From Azospirillum sp. TSO35-2 (GTDB lineage Bacteria > Pseudomonadota > Alphaproteobacteria > Azospirillales > Azospirillaceae), in NCBI RefSeq assembly GCF_003116095.1, contig NZ_LGRA01000008.1, positions 76,077 to 140,076 on the forward strand: a stretch of 64,000 nt of DNA, in the 5' to 3' direction. Under the pieces are notes generated by a model. It did no database searches. It saw nothing but the letters and a program-made list of their open reading frames with translations, and was not told where the DNA came from. Below, piece after piece: positions 62,429 to 64,000 of this stretch. Each line of letters opens with the position of its first letter. Position 1 is the first letter of the stretch. A program made the translations under genes and the position numbers.

Positions 62429-63730
62429 ATGCCCGCCTTCACCGGTCCCCGGATTGGCCTTGCCCGCCGCCACCCCTGGAGTACCCTTGCCGGATCGCAG
62501 CCGCGGACGGAGGGAGACGCCGTGTCCGCACGGGGACAGGACGGCACGGGGCAGGCCGGCAGCGGTGAGCCCGGCGGCGGGTCCGGCGACGGGCTGCCGC
62601 GCGCGGTCACCCACGCCGAACGGCCGGCCGACGCCGCGCGCGAACTGCGCGCCGGGCTGGGCGACACGCCGCTGGATCTCGTGGTGGTCTTCAGCGCGCC
62701 GAGCTACGACCGCAAGGCGCTGGCCGACGCGCTGGCGGAGCAGTTCGGCACGGTGCCGGTGATCGGCTGCACCACGGCGGGGGAGATCGGCCCCGGCGGC
62801 TACACCACCGGCGCGCTGGTCGCCGTCGGCTTCCCGTCGGAGGATTTTGTCGTGGTGACCGCGCTGGTCGACCATGTCGACCGGTTCGAGATCGCCGACA
62901 GCACCGCCATCGCCCGGTCGCTGCTGTCGCGGCGCGACCGCGCGCTGGCGTCGCGGCCGGTGCCGCTGGGCGACAACGCCCGCAGCTTCGCCATGCTGCT
63001 GATCGACGGCCTGTCGATGAGCGAGGAGACGGTGGTCAGCGCGCTGCACAACGCGCTGATCGACGTGCCGCTGTTCGGCGCCTCGGCCGGCGACGACCTG
63101 CATTTCGAACGCACCTTCGTCCTGCACGAGGGCGCCTTCCACCCCAACGCCGCGGTGGTGGCGCTGTTCACCACGACGCGGCCCTTCACCGTCTTCCGCA
63201 CCCAGCATTTCGTCAGCTCCGACCGCAAGATGGTGGTGACCGGGGCCGACCCGCAGCACCGCATCGTCACCGAGATCAACGCCGAGCCGGCGGGCCGCGA
63301 ATACGCCCGGCTGGTCGGGCTGGAGGGCGAGCCGCTGACCCCGATGATCTTCGCCTCCCACCCGGTGGTGGTGCGCGTCGGCGGCCAGTACCATGTCCGC
63401 TCGATCCAGAAGGTGAACGACGACGAGAGCCTGACCTTCTTCTGCGCCATCGACGAGGGCATCGTCCTGACGGTGGCGGAGGGGGTCGACCCGGTCGCCA
63501 ACTTCGACGGCCTGATCGACGGCATCCGGGCGGAGGTCGGCGCTCCCGACCTGATCCTGGGCTGCGACTGCATCCTGCGCCGGCTGGAGATGGAACAGCG
63601 CCAGTTGAACGCGGTGATGTCGGAACGGCTGGCGCGCCACCGGGTCGTCGGATTCTGCGCCTACGGCGAGCAGGTGAACGGCATGCACGTCAACCAGACC
63701 TTCACGGGCGTCGCCATCGGAGGGCGCTAA
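62429..63730 (+). CDS. FIST-domain sensor, NosP-like
   Basis: A 433-residue soluble protein. After a disordered Gly-rich N-terminus it has the FIST N domain ('DLVVVFSAPSYDRKALADAL', 'VPVIGCTTAGEIGPGGYTTG', 'DVPLFGASAGDDLHFERTFV') and the FIST C domain ('GADPQHRIVTEINAEPAGRE', 'ILGCDCILRRLEMEQRQLNA', 'VVGFCAYGEQVNGMHVNQTF'). FIST proteins include NosP, a haem protein that senses nitric oxide and controls an adjacent kinase (NahK). A kinase-like gene begins 3 bases after the stop here, which supports that reading. Haem binding is not provable from sequence. Confidence 0.85.
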   Translation: MPAFTGPRIGLARRHPWSTLAGSQPRTEGDAVSARGQDGTGQAGSGEPGGGSGDGLPRAVTHAERPADAARELRAGLGDTPLDLVVVFSAPSYDRKALADALAEQFGTVPVIGCTTAGEIGPGGYTTGALVAVGFPSEDFVVVTALVDHVDRFEIADSTAIARSLLSRRDRALASRPVPLGDNARSFAMLLIDGLSMSEETVVSALHNALIDVPLFGASAGDDLHFERTFVLHEGAFHPNAAVVALFTTTRPFTVFRTQHFVSSDRKMVVTGADPQHRIVTEINAEPAGREYARLVGLEGEPLTPMIFASHPVVVRVGGQYHVRSIQKVNDDESLTFFCAIDEGIVLTVAEGVDPVANFDGLIDGIRAEVGAPDLILGCDCILRRLEMEQRQLNAVMSERLARHRVVGFCAYGEQVNGMHVNQTFTGVAIGGR

Positions 63731-63733
63731 GCC

Positions 63734-64000
63734 ATGGCCGGCATCCCCAACCTCACCTGGACCACCGGGACGGGCGACCCACACGGCCGCATCGCCGAGC
63801 TGGAGCGCGAGAACGCCAAGCTCCAGCGCATCAACAAGGTGCTGATGGATCGCGTCGAGCGCTCCATGGACTTCCAGGGCGGTGCCTTCTCGCTGTTCCA
63901 GACCGCCATCGTGCTGGAGCAGAAGATCCGCGAGCGCACGCTGGAGCTGGAACGCGCCCTGCACAAGCTGGAGGACAGCAACCGCGACCTCGCCCGCGCC
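63734..64000 (+). CDS. Presumed histidine kinase partner of the FIST protein, N-terminal part only
   Basis: The gene runs off the window; 89 codons are visible. They encode a short lead ('MAGIPNLTWTTGTGDPHGRI'), a coiled coil ('AELERENAKLQRINKVLMDR'), and a helical segment ('GGAFSLFQTAIVLEQKIRER') leading into another coiled coil ('TLELERALHKLEDSNRDLAR'). This is how NahK-type hybrid kinases next to NosP genes begin. The kinase domains themselves are outside the window. The 3-base gap to the FIST gene indicates one transcript. Confidence 0.7.
   Translation, partial: MAGIPNLTWTTGTGDPHGRIAELERENAKLQRINKVLMDRVERSMDFQGGAFSLFQTAIVLEQKIRERTLELERALHKLEDSNRDLARA

Overview
The window is high-GC (about 70%) alphaproteobacterial chromosome, most likely from Azospirillum or a close Rhodospirillales/Azospirillales relative. 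The assignment is an inference from codon usage, the density of sensory genes, a ChrR-type ECF sigma locus, a PilZ-tailed chemoreceptor, and an aldehyde dehydrogenase followed by DUF779. No rRNA or tRNA gene was seen. Long antisense open frames are everywhere because of the GC content and are not genes.

Layout. (1) 0-2.9 kb: a DUF429-like hypothetical gene, then an orphan CRISPR array of 19 repeats and 18 spacers with no cas genes beside it. One repeat is split by a 79-bp MITE-like element with terminal inverted repeats and a 3-bp target duplication. (2) 2.9-13.6 kb: dnaE, an array of palindromes upstream of it, a lipoprotein, an EamA exporter, a hybrid histidine kinase, a small membrane protein and a periplasmic gamma-glutamyltransferase. 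(3) 13.8-24.5 kb: a sensory island with an HD-GYP regulator, a single-domain receiver, a LuxR-type regulator, a kinase-like protein that has lost key residues, a large hybrid kinase ending in an HPt domain, and a chemoreceptor ending in PilZ. (4) 24.5-31.4 kb: an rpoE-chrR locus and the genes it probably controls. Three promoters share TGATCC-N16-CGTAYY. They drive rpoE-chrR, an operon of FAD oxidoreductase, DUF1365, cyclopropane-fatty-acid-synthase-like methyltransferase and DUF3833 lipoprotein, and a convergent SDR/NTF2-like pair. This looks like a lipid-modifying response to singlet oxygen.

(5) 31.4-35.5 kb: exbB-exbD-tonB and a PepSY membrane protein behind two Fur-like palindromes. (6) 35.5-46.8 kb: housekeeping and unknown genes (PAP2 phosphatase, D-2-hydroxyacid dehydrogenase, purC, phosphopantetheinyl transferase, an FHA protein, PBP4-type dacB, cheD, an EEP nuclease and two small genes, one FlaG-like). 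(7) 47-49.7 kb: a LysR regulator divergent from a D-tartrate dehydratase-like enolase, then a 58-residue secreted protein missed by length cut-offs. (8) 50-54.2 kb: a Tat-exported carbonic-anhydrase-like protein, then nadA-nadB-nadC behind two TGCTC-N5-GAGCA operators. (9) 54.3-60.2 kb: a cysteine-type, Tat-exported formate dehydrogenase operon with its TorD-like chaperone and small accessory genes. (10) 60.4-64 kb: aldehyde dehydrogenase, DUF779, a FIST-domain sensor (NosP-like) and the start of its presumed partner histidine kinase, cut by the window edge.
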